A stretch of 36,551 nt of DNA, taken from positions 1-36,551 of the forward strand of contig WQVZ01000010.1 in NCBI GenBank assembly GCA_009785595.1. The letters run 5' to 3'. A program made the position numbers and the translations under genes. The DNA comes from Defluviitaleaceae bacterium. Its GTDB lineage: Bacteria; Bacillota; Clostridia; Lachnospirales; WRAX01. Below the pieces are notes generated by a model, which was not told where the DNA came from, did no database searches, and saw nothing but the letters and a program-made list of their open reading frames with translations. This document shows, in pieces, positions 8,056-18,478 of the stretch (positions within the stretch are counted from its first letter, which is position 1; each line of letters begins with the position of its first letter).

Positions 8056-9873
8056 ATGGAAAAAGGCAATCTATCCGTGGGCAGCGAAAACATCCTGCCC
8101 ATCATTAAAAAGTGGCTGTATTCTGACACAGACATATTTGTGCGGGAGCTGGTGTCAAACGCCGCCGACGCCATTACCAAATTACAGCGGCTGGACGGCA
8201 TGGGCGAAACCTCACTGCCTGCCGACGAAACTTTTGCCATACACATTGTTTTGGACAAAGAGGCCCGCACCATTAAATTTACAGACAACGGCGTGGGCAT
8301 GACAGCAGATGAAATTAAGAAGTATATCAACCAGATTGCTTTTTCCGGTGCTACAGATTTTGCCGAGCAATATAAAGAAAAAATGGAGGCCGGCGGCGAA
8401 ATTATCGGCCATTTTGGCTTGGGTTTTTATTCGGCATTTATAGCGGCGGACAAAGTAACTATCAACACCTTATCTTACCAAAACAACGCCTTGCCGGCCT
8501 TTTGGAGCTGTGACGGTGGTATAGAATTTGAAATATCCCCCGGCGACCGCACCGCCCGCGGCACAGAAATTACATTGCACATAGGCCCGGATGGCGAGGA
8601 GTTTTTAGACGATTACACCTTGCGCCGGGTTGTTAAGAAGTACTGCGGCTTTATCCCCGTAGACATATATTTTGAAAATGCCGCCGCCAAGGATACCGAT
8701 GCGGAGCTTGTTAATGACAAAAATCCTTTGTGGCTGAAAAAGGCCGCAGACTGCACCGACGAGGATTATAAAAAATTCTATCACCAATTGTTTATGGACT
8801 TTAACGAGCCGCTGTTTTGGATACATCTTAATATGGACTATCCCTTCCGCCTGAAGGGCATTTTGTACTTTCCACGTTTAAAGCACGAGCTGGAGTCTAT
8901 AGAAGGCCAGGTAAAACTGTTTTCTAACCAAGTTTTTGTGGCTGATAATATCAAAGAGGTTATTCCGGAGTTTTTGCTGCTGCTAAAAGGCGTTATGGAT
9001 TGCCCAGATCTGCCTCTTAATGTATCCCGTAGTTTTTTGCAAAGCGATGGGTATGTGGAAAAACTAAGTGCCTATATTGTGCGCAAGGTGGCGGATAAGC
9101 TAACAGGTCTGGCCCAAAACCAGCGGGAAGAATACAACAAATATTGGGACGACATTAATCAATTTATAAAATACGGCTGTGTGCGTGAGGCAGGCTTTTA
9201 CGAGAAATGCAAAGACGCGGTGCTGTATAAATCTACCGAGGGTGAGTACTTTACCCTGGCAGAATATCTGGCCCGCAACGAAGAAAAAATAGGTAAAAAA
9301 GTGGTGTATGCCAGCAATAAACAAAGCCAAAGCCAGTATGTGGGGCTGTTAACAGAGCAGGGCGTGGACTGTGTGCTGCTGGAAACCCGGCTGGATATGC
9401 CATTTAGCACCCATGTGGAGGGCCAGGAGGACGGGCTACAATTTGTGCGCATCGACGCGGAGCTAAGTGATGTAATGAAAGGCGATGAAACCCAGGACGA
9501 CCACACCGACCTTGTGGCCTTGTTTAAGGAGCATATCGGCGACGAAGTGGATATAGAAGTGCAAAATTTTAAGAACACCGTCATACCCGCCATGATTTTT
9601 CTGCCGGAAGAAAGCCGCCGTATGCAAGAAATGGCACAGATGTACGGCATAAGCTTTGGTGATACAAAAGCCAAGGACAAATTGGTGCTTAATGGCGCAA
9701 ACGACCTGATAGCCATACTGGCAACAGGTAACACGTCAGGTGATGACACAAAGATTTTGTGCGAACATATATGGGATATGGCGGCTCTTAGCCATAGACA
9801 TCTTAGCCCGGAACGTATGGGGCGGTTTGTGGAACGCAATGGAGTGATATTGAAGAAATTTATCGGTTCTTAG
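8056..9873 (+). CDS. htpG: Molecular chaperone HtpG (Hsp90 family)
   Basis: ENILPIIKKWLYSDTDIFVRELVSNAADAITK, FTDNGVGMT, IGHFGLGFYSAFIAADKV; start chosen at MEKGNLSVGS with AGGAG upstream. Confidence 0.93.
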   Translation: MEKGNLSVGSENILPIIKKWLYSDTDIFVRELVSNAADAITKLQRLDGMGETSLPADETFAIHIVLDKEARTIKFTDNGVGMTADEIKKYINQIAFSGATDFAEQYKEKMEAGGEIIGHFGLGFYSAFIAADKVTINTLSYQNNALPAFWSCDGGIEFEISPGDRTARGTEITLHIGPDGEEFLDDYTLRRVVKKYCGFIPVDIYFENAAAKDTDAELVNDKNPLWLKKAADCTDEDYKKFYHQLFMDFNEPLFWIHLNMDYPFRLKGILYFPRLKHELESIEGQVKLFSNQVFVADNIKEVIPEFLLLLKGVMDCPDLPLNVSRSFLQSDGYVEKLSAYIVRKVADKLTGLAQNQREEYNKYWDDINQFIKYGCVREAGFYEKCKDAVLYKSTEGEYFTLAEYLARNEEKIGKKVVYASNKQSQSQYVGLLTEQGVDCVLLETRLDMPFSTHVEGQEDGLQFVRIDAELSDVMKGDETQDDHTDLVALFKEHIGDEVDIEVQNFKNTVIPAMIFLPEESRRMQEMAQMYGISFGDTKAKDKLVLNGANDLIAILATGNTSGDDTKILCEHIWDMAALSHRHLSPERMGRFVERNGVILKKFIGS

Positions 9874-9914
9874 GCCACGCCGGACTGCAATATGATTTTA
9901 TGAGGTGATTTTTC

Positions 9915-10958
9915 ATGAATTATATTGCGGCGACAGATGGCGGTTTGTACGCTTTTTTCCACAAAAACGGCGGGGTACAGTGGTGTGGGTTTGACGGCAA
10001 TGACTGGTTAGGGGCCAAAATGCTGGTGGATGACGCCAGCCGGGATTTTTCTGTTAACCTTACAGGCCACGGAATGGTTGTTGTAAGCCGGGATAGTAAG
10101 GGTAATATTGCAAAAACCATATTTGACGGTAAATCTCCCGATGTCGATATTAATTTAATATACAGCCTGCCTGTGGTTGGCGAAACCGGCTATATGCTTA
10201 TGTCCCAATTTGCCCAAGTTGATGGCGGTTGGGGCAGCGTACGGCGGTTGGATAATGTGGCCCCTGTGGGTGGTGTAGTTTTTAAGCCAGTATCTATATC
10301 AGGGCAACACCTTTTGACGGCATATCATCAATCCCAATTGGTGCGGGGTTTTGAAAGCAGGCTGGGGTACAGGGAAATTTATGATAAACAAATTGGAGAC
10401 TTTACTGTTGTTCACTCCGGCATGGGCCAATATGTGGATTATTCATTTTTAGCCACACCCCACATTTTACACGCCGCCGTTGCCACACGAGGCCTGTTTG
10501 GATCCCGGCTGATATATAAATACAAAGCAGGCGGATTTTCTAAGGAGATTGTGGTAGCCGAAGGCGGCCATCCAATTGATAATATTGTGCTATATTTACT
10601 GGATGATGTGCTGCACCTGGCTTTTGTTATGGGCGGTGTGTTGTATAGCACATATTGGACAGGTGATGGTTTTGCGGCGGCGGCCATCCACACAGGGTCT
10701 TACAGCAAAAATATGGGCAAGGCTGTATTTTTGGCTAGCAACAGTGATGGCAACAGGTTTTTGGCCGCTGAATTGTTGGTGGATAAAGCAAAACCCTGGG
10801 AGATTCAACTGCACAAAGAGTTTATTGTTGTTCCACAGAGTAAGATGATAAAAACCGGAGGTTCCGGGCGGGTTTTGTCTGTGGAAAATTCCGAAGAAGG
10901 GTACAACAACTTTTTTAATGATATGGAACATGAGCTGGAAAAAATGGGTAAGGATTAA
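9915..10958 (+). CDS. Hypothetical protein, repeated beta-rich segments (beta-propeller-like)
   Basis: 347-aa ORF with GAGGTG RBS-like sequence; no recognised catalytic motif. Confidence 0.6.
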   Translation: MNYIAATDGGLYAFFHKNGGVQWCGFDGNDWLGAKMLVDDASRDFSVNLTGHGMVVVSRDSKGNIAKTIFDGKSPDVDINLIYSLPVVGETGYMLMSQFAQVDGGWGSVRRLDNVAPVGGVVFKPVSISGQHLLTAYHQSQLVRGFESRLGYREIYDKQIGDFTVVHSGMGQYVDYSFLATPHILHAAVATRGLFGSRLIYKYKAGGFSKEIVVAEGGHPIDNIVLYLLDDVLHLAFVMGGVLYSTYWTGDGFAAAAIHTGSYSKNMGKAVFLASNSDGNRFLAAELLVDKAKPWEIQLHKEFIVVPQSKMIKTGGSGRVLSVENSEEGYNNFFNDMEHELEKMGKD

Positions 10959-11029
10959 GATACTATTTTTCGTGGAAATTAACAGGGGTATTAAGGTTTT
11001 GTGACGGGGGTTTTGTTAGGTATTTTGTG

Positions 11030-11058
11030 TTGAAAAAATTTTGGGCTTTTGGTATAAT
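11030..11058 (+). promoter_or_regulatory. Candidate sigma-A promoter upstream of dnaA
   Basis: TTGAAA (11030-11035), 17-nt spacer, TATAAT (11053-11058). Confidence 0.7.
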
Positions 11059-11089
11059 GTAGAGGGATAAAAGTGGCGTAAATATAGGG

Positions 11090-11175
11090 TTATCAACAGC
11101 ATGTTGATAATTTTGTGGATAATTTGTTGCCTATGTTTGGAAAGTCCGTAGACATCCCTTTGGTTATGTGGATAA
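11090..11175. promoter_or_regulatory. Upstream oriC subregion: DnaA boxes
   Basis: TTATCAACA-GCA-TGTTGATAA inverted pair (11090-11110), TGTGGATAA at 11114-11122 and 11167-11175 (perfect inverse of TTATCCACA). Confidence 0.8.
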
Positions 11176-11245
11176 ATATTTTAACGAAATGTTAATATTT
11201 TTAGACATCAACAAAACGCCGTAAATATCAGCTTAGGGGGCACAA

Positions 11246-12595
11246 ATGAAGAATATTATCAACACCACAGAGGGTGCAAATGTTAAAAAATATTGGGGGG
11301 ATATAGTAGCAGAGGTGCAGGCGGGTGGTTTTAACCCCGCTGCTTTTTCCAGTTGGATAGCCCCTTTGTCACCCCACCGTATAGATGCCGAAAGTTTTAC
11401 CCTTTTGGCAAAAAATGAACATATAAAAAACACGGTTAATTCTCGTTATCTCGGTAAAATTGCCGGGGCTATAAAACAAACCCTTGGGGTAGATTTAAAA
11501 GTTATTGTTGTCCTAGAAAACGAAATCGAAACCGACACAACACCCAAACGCCCGGAAATCGATATTTCTGGCACAAACCTTAGAACCCGCTATCTCTTTG
11601 AAAGTTTCGTGCGTGGCAAAAGTAACGAATTTGCCATGGCAGCAGCAGAAGCCGTGGCAGAAAAACCAGGAACCCTTTACAACCCCTTGTTTTTGCATGG
11701 GGATGTTGGGTTGGGTAAAACCCATCTTATGCATGCCATTGGCAACCATGTGTTATACCACCGCCCAGATGCAAAGATATTGTATACCACCAGCGAAAAT
11801 CTGGTTAATGAGTTTGTAGGTAGCATACGTAACAAAAAAAACCAAGAGTTTAGAGATAAATACCGTACGGTGGATGTGCTGTTGGTAGATGATATACAGT
11901 TTTTATCCGACAAAGAGGGCACCCAGGAAGAGTTTTTCCACACCTTTAATGTACTGCATAACGACAATAAGCAAGTGGTGCTTACCAGTGACAAGGCCCC
12001 ATTCGAACTTAAATCACTAGAAGACAGGCTGCGCAGCCGCTTTAGCTCCGGGCTTACGGTAGATATTACCTCGCCAGATTTAGAAACCCGCATAGCCATC
12101 CTGGAAAAAAAGGCCGAGATGGAACGAATGAAGATAGATAGCAAGGTGCTTTATTACATAGCCCGCTCCATACCATCCAATATAAGGGAGCTTGAAGGGG
12201 CCTTAAACACCGTTACAGCACGGGCAAAACTAACCAGAAACGAATGCACAATAGAATTTGCCGAAAAAACCCTGGCAGATATGATAAACCAACGGGAGCG
12301 GCGAGAAATTGACGTGGAATACATACAAGAAGTGGTTGCAGGATATTACAACATCACCCTTGATGAGATATGCTCCAAAAAACGCACGGCAGATATTACC
12401 TATGCCCGTCATGTGGCTATGTATTTATCCAGAATGATTGTGGATAAACCCCTTAAAAATATCGGTAAGGAATTTGGTGGACGGGACCATTCCACCATCA
12501 TCCACGCTTGTGATAAAATAAGCGGCGAAATGGAAGGAAACAAGAAATTAAGCAAAGAAATAGGGGAATTAGAAAAGCGTATAAAAGGTGATTAA
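11246..12595 (+). CDS. dnaA: Chromosomal replication initiator protein DnaA
   Basis: GDVGLGKTHLMHAIGN, LLVDDIQFL, C-terminal GGRDHSTIIHACDKI. Confidence 0.97.
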   Translation: MKNIINTTEGANVKKYWGDIVAEVQAGGFNPAAFSSWIAPLSPHRIDAESFTLLAKNEHIKNTVNSRYLGKIAGAIKQTLGVDLKVIVVLENEIETDTTPKRPEIDISGTNLRTRYLFESFVRGKSNEFAMAAAEAVAEKPGTLYNPLFLHGDVGLGKTHLMHAIGNHVLYHRPDAKILYTTSENLVNEFVGSIRNKKNQEFRDKYRTVDVLLVDDIQFLSDKEGTQEEFFHTFNVLHNDNKQVVLTSDKAPFELKSLEDRLRSRFSSGLTVDITSPDLETRIAILEKKAEMERMKIDSKVLYYIARSIPSNIRELEGALNTVTARAKLTRNECTIEFAEKTLADMINQRERREIDVEYIQEVVAGYYNITLDEICSKKRTADITYARHVAMYLSRMIVDKPLKNIGKEFGGRDHSTIIHACDKISGEMEGNKKLSKEIGELEKRIKGD

Positions 12596-12770
12596 ATCAC
12601 CATTGTTGGTAATTTAGTGAATTGTGTGTTGGTATTATGTTGGTGAGTTGTGCGTAAGTATAATAAGGTTTTTGGGCTGTGGAATATGTGTGCAACCCAA
12701 GAGCTTGCCCGGCACAAACAGGTGGCTTTTAAACAACGGTTTTTGGTTTAAAACCTAATGATTGGGAACT

Positions 12771-12810
12771 TTATCCACAAATCCACAGTACCTACTACCC
12801 CTACTACTAT
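12771..12810 (+). promoter_or_regulatory. Downstream oriC subregion: DnaA boxes followed by DnaA-trio-like unwinding element
   Basis: TTATCCACA (12771-12779) and AAATCCACA (12779-12787) followed by GTACCTACTACCCCTACTACTAT (12788-12810) and an A/T-rich tract. Confidence 0.75.
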
Positions 12811-12865
12811 AAAAATGTAAATAATGTATGTTGGTGTGAATAGAAGTTTGGCGCGGAGGGAAAAT

Positions 12866-13978
12866 ATGAGAATAGTTTGCGGAAAAAGTAATTTAGTGGA
12901 AAATATCAATATAGTATCCAAGGCGGTTGGTGGCCGAGCCACAACACCTATATTAGAGTGTTGCCTTTTGGCGGCGGATACAGCTTCTGGTTTCCGTCTT
13001 ACTGCTAATGATATGGAATTAGCCATCGAAACCAAAGAAATAGAAGCTGATGTGTTGGAAGAGGGGTCTGTGGCTCTGGATAGTCGCGTGTTTTTTGATA
13101 TTGTGCGCCGTTTGCCGGGTACAGAAGTTGAGATTTATTCCGACGATAAAAACCTTACGGTGATAAAATCTGGCAAATCCGAATTTAAAATATTGGGTAT
13201 GAATTCCGAAGAATTCCCCGCGGTGCCTGAGGTTGATAAAAAAGACGCCTGCACCTTACCTGCCACCGAGTTTAAAAATATGATACGCCAAACAATTTTT
13301 TCTGTGTCTCAAGACACATCCAAACCCGTATTGTGTGGCGAGTTGTTTGAAATTAACGACGGTACAGCCAGAATGGTGTCGGTGGATGGTTTTAGAATAT
13401 CCCTGCGCAAATATGATTTTGACGGCTGTGAAAAAGTTGTAAAAGTTATTGTGCCGGGCAAAACCCTTAATGAAATAAGTAAAATACTGCCAACTGATGA
13501 AGATGCCACCATTTCTTTTTATACCACCGACAAACATATCCTGTTCGAGCTTGATAACTGTACAGTGGTGTCTCGCTTACTAGATGGAGAGTTTGTTAAT
13601 TACGAAAATATGTTTACTAAAGGGGCAGAGACTTTTGTGACTGTAGAAAAAGCCGCGCTTTTTGAAAGTATAGAGCGCGCGGCCCTTATCTCAAGGGATT
13701 CTAAAAAAAGCCCGGTTAAGCTAAAATTGGAAGATGGGCAGATTATTATTACATCCAATACGGATATGGGCACATCGTATGAAGAAATATCGGCGGAACA
13801 AAACGGCCCAGGGCTTGAAATTGCCTTTAACCCGCGGTATATTACTGATGTGTTAAAGGTGTTGGAATGTGAAAAAGTGGTCATGGAGTTTACAACGGCT
13901 TTGTCGCCCTGTGTTATTAAGGTGGAAGGCAGCGAGGATTATCGCTATCTTGTGCTGCCTTTAAGGTTGCGCAACTAA
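12866..13978 (+). CDS. dnaN: DNA polymerase III subunit beta (sliding clamp)
   Basis: MRIVCGKSNLVENINIVSKAVGGRATTPILECCLLAA; C-terminal YRYLVLPLRL; start at 12866 preceded by GGAGGG. Confidence 0.95.
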   Translation: MRIVCGKSNLVENINIVSKAVGGRATTPILECCLLAADTASGFRLTANDMELAIETKEIEADVLEEGSVALDSRVFFDIVRRLPGTEVEIYSDDKNLTVIKSGKSEFKILGMNSEEFPAVPEVDKKDACTLPATEFKNMIRQTIFSVSQDTSKPVLCGELFEINDGTARMVSVDGFRISLRKYDFDGCEKVVKVIVPGKTLNEISKILPTDEDATISFYTTDKHILFELDNCTVVSRLLDGEFVNYENMFTKGAETFVTVEKAALFESIERAALISRDSKKSPVKLKLEDGQIIITSNTDMGTSYEEISAEQNGPGLEIAFNPRYITDVLKVLECEKVVMEFTTALSPCVIKVEGSEDYRYLVLPLRLRN

Positions 13979-15066
13979 TGCACATACAACGGGTTGTTTT
14001 ACAAAATTTTCGTAATATATCCATGGTGGATGTGGAGCTTACGCCAGGGATAAATGTGTTATACGGCGAAAATGCCCAAGGTAAAACTAATTTTTTAGAA
14101 TCCATATATTTTTGTGCCACAGGCCGTTCACATCGTAGTGCCCGTGACAAAGACCTCGTTAAAACATCCGAAAAAGAGGCGTCGGCACGGGTTTTTGTGG
14201 CGTCGCGCCACACTGTTGATGAAATTAAAATGCAAATAGGTCGAGAGGGTAAGAGTGCCGCTGTAAATCAACTGCCCATCGGCAAATTAGGGGAGCTTTA
14301 CGGCCATCTTACCTGTGTTATTTTTTCGCCGGAAGACCTGGCTTTGGTAAAAGCCGGGCCTCAAGTGCGCCGCCGTTTTGTGGATATGGAGCTGTGTCAG
14401 CTGTACCCGGCGTATTATCATAATTTGCGTATGTATTATAAGGTGCTTAAACAGCGCAACAATCTATTAAAAGACCTGTTTAAAAATAAAAAGCTGCTGG
14501 ATACCCTTATTTTGTGGGATGAGCAATTAGTGGAATATGGCGTAAAAATTATGGCGGCCAGAGAGCGTTTTGTGGCACAAATATCGTCTATAGCGGGGAA
14601 AAACCAACAAAACATAACCGGTGGAAGGGAAAATCTGGAGATAATATACCGAAACAATGTAAATATAGATAGCTTTTTTGATAAATTAGCTAAGTATCGT
14701 GAAACAGACATACAGCGTGGTGCTACATCGGTGGGTATCCACAAAGATGATATAGAATTCCGTATAAACAACGATGACACCCGTGTTTTTGGGAGCCAGG
14801 GCCAGCAGCGCACAGTGGCATTGGCAGTGAAGTTAGCTGAAATAGAGTTGGTGCGGATGGAGAAGGGGTATTCTCCGGTGCTGTTGTTGGATGATGTATT
14901 ATCGGAGCTGGACAAAAACCGTCAAAACTATCTTTTGGGTAGTGTTGATGGTTTGCAAGCTATTATTACCCTTACTGGCGCGGAAAATGCTGTGGGTGGG
15001 TACTTGCGCCGGGAAGACGCGCGTATTTTTGGTGTGGAAAATGGGACTTTTACGCTACAATTATAA
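13978..15066 (+). CDS. recF: DNA replication and repair protein RecF
   Basis: LQNFRNI, GENAQGKTNFLESIYF, GSQGQQRTVALAVKLAEI, LLLDDVLSELD. Confidence 0.96.
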   Translation: MHIQRVVLQNFRNISMVDVELTPGINVLYGENAQGKTNFLESIYFCATGRSHRSARDKDLVKTSEKEASARVFVASRHTVDEIKMQIGREGKSAAVNQLPIGKLGELYGHLTCVIFSPEDLALVKAGPQVRRRFVDMELCQLYPAYYHNLRMYYKVLKQRNNLLKDLFKNKKLLDTLILWDEQLVEYGVKIMAARERFVAQISSIAGKNQQNITGGRENLEIIYRNNVNIDSFFDKLAKYRETDIQRGATSVGIHKDDIEFRINNDDTRVFGSQGQQRTVALAVKLAEIELVRMEKGYSPVLLLDDVLSELDKNRQNYLLGSVDGLQAIITLTGAENAVGGYLRREDARIFGVENGTFTLQL

Positions 15067-15075
15067 AATCACTTC

Positions 15076-15687
15076 TTACACTTTTTGATACAGATAACAA
15101 AATGCGGCTCCGCCAAGAATGGGTACAACACTTACTGAAAACCCAGCATCTATGCCGGCACCAACTAATTCTTGTTCTGTAAATCGTTTGTATCCAATTT
15201 TTGTAAACTCGAATTTTTCAAGGGTGCTATTTGAATATAATGCATTAACAAACAAACCGCCTGGTTTTAACACGCGGTTTACTTCTTTCATACCTTTATT
15301 AAGATCATCCCAAAAATATATTGTGTTGATTGTGTAAGTTTTGTTAAAATATCCATCAGAAAAAGACATATCATTTAAGTTTTGACATGTAAATTCCATT
15401 TTTCCTTTATTCACAAGAAGGTTGTTGCGCTTGATGGCAGCACGAATAATACTTTCGGACATATCAATACCTACAAAATTACAGCTGTATTGCTTTGCTA
15501 TTACACTTAGCACATATCCATTTCCACAGCCTATGTCTAAGATGGTGTCGGAATTTAAAGGGGATAAAAGGCGTATGGTTTCGTTGTACAATGGGCGGTT
15601 TTGGCGGTTCATAAAAAAACTAACCACCTTGCCACCAAAGCCTCTTGGGGAGGAAAGTTGTTTTGATATATAACGATTAAGATTCAT
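15076..15687 (-). CDS. Class I SAM-dependent methyltransferase
   Basis: DIGCGNGYVLSVIA motif I, LKPGGLFVNALY post-motif. Confidence 0.85.
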   Translation of the reverse strand: MNLNRYISKQLSSPRGFGGKVVSFFMNRQNRPLYNETIRLLSPLNSDTILDIGCGNGYVLSVIAKQYSCNFVGIDMSESIIRAAIKRNNLLVNKGKMEFTCQNLNDMSFSDGYFNKTYTINTIYFWDDLNKGMKEVNRVLKPGGLFVNALYSNSTLEKFEFTKIGYKRFTEQELVGAGIDAGFSVSVVPILGGAAFCYLYQKV

Positions 15688-15713
15688 TAAAAAACATCCC
15701 TAGTCTGACATAT

Positions 15714-15867
15714 TAAACCTGTTCCAAAACCTGCTCTCACAATTCTTTTTGTCGCTCACGGCTCTAATGCTTTTTACGATAAACCACGCAAAAAACCTCT
15801 GCCGCCTTGCCGTTCGAAAGAATTGGTTCGCAGATTGCTGGAAAAAAGAAGTTTTGAAACAGGTTTA
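15714..15867. repeat. MITE-like imperfect palindrome
   Basis: Ends TAAACCTGTTCCAAAAC (15714-15730) and GTTTTGAAACAGGTTTA (15851-15867), one mismatch; internal CAATTCTTT/AAAGAATTG also inverted. Confidence 0.6.
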
Positions 15868-15940
15868 TTTTGTTTTTACGTTAGCATAATCATCGTTTTT
15901 TGTCAATAAGTAAAAACAGGATAAAAAACGCGAAAAAAGC

Positions 15941-17972
<2,032 letters not shown>

Positions 17973-17975
17973 GGG

Positions 17976-18233
17976 GTGGCCACTTTGCAAAAAAAGAAGC
18001 TACTTGGGGTTGTGATAAACAACCACAACAATGTGAAATTTAGCGACTTTGTTTCGTTGCTAAAACACTTTGGTTTTGAGTTGAAAAGGGTAAATGGAAG
18101 TCACCATATTTATAAAAACCACATAATTGGGAAAAGCATCAACATCCAAAATGACAAAGGCGAGGCTAAATCATACCAGGTCAAACAGTTTCTGGAGATT
18201 ATTGAGAAGTGCAAACTGGAAATGGAGGACTAA
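17976..18233 (+). CDS. hicA: HicA-family mRNA interferase toxin
   Basis: KFSDFVSLLKHFGFELKRVNGSHHIYKN with conserved GSHH; actual start may be TTG 17985 (AGGGGG upstream). Confidence 0.8.
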   Translation: MATLQKKKLLGVVINNHNNVKFSDFVSLLKHFGFELKRVNGSHHIYKNHIIGKSINIQNDKGEAKSYQVKQFLEIIEKCKLEMED

Positions 18234-18234
18234 T

Positions 18235-18450
18235 ATGCTTAAATACCATATTAATGTGTTTTATAGCGAAGACGACAAAGGCTTTATTGCTGATGTGCCT
18301 GATTTGCAATATTGCTCTGCTTTTGGCGAAACCCAAGAGGAAGCGATGAGAGAAATAATGATTGCTATGGAGCTTTGGCTTGAAGTTGCGAAAGCTGATG
18401 GCGACGATATTCCTGAGCCTAAGTATAAACCCGCAATTTATCAAATATAG
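18235..18450 (+). CDS. hicB: HicB-family antitoxin (short, no obvious DNA-binding domain)
   Basis: MLKYHINVFYSEDDKGFIADVPDLQYCSAFGETQEEAMREIMIAMELWLE, HicB partial RNase H-like fold pattern; starts 1 nt after the hicA stop. Confidence 0.8.
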   Translation: MLKYHINVFYSEDDKGFIADVPDLQYCSAFGETQEEAMREIMIAMELWLEVAKADGDDIPEPKYKPAIYQI

Positions 18451-18478
18451 CACCCTCTGAGAAAAGGACGATTGACAA

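Noticed and set aside
11677-12144. 155-aa Ser-rich minus-strand ORF inside dnaA
   Set aside because: Shadow ORF of dnaA.
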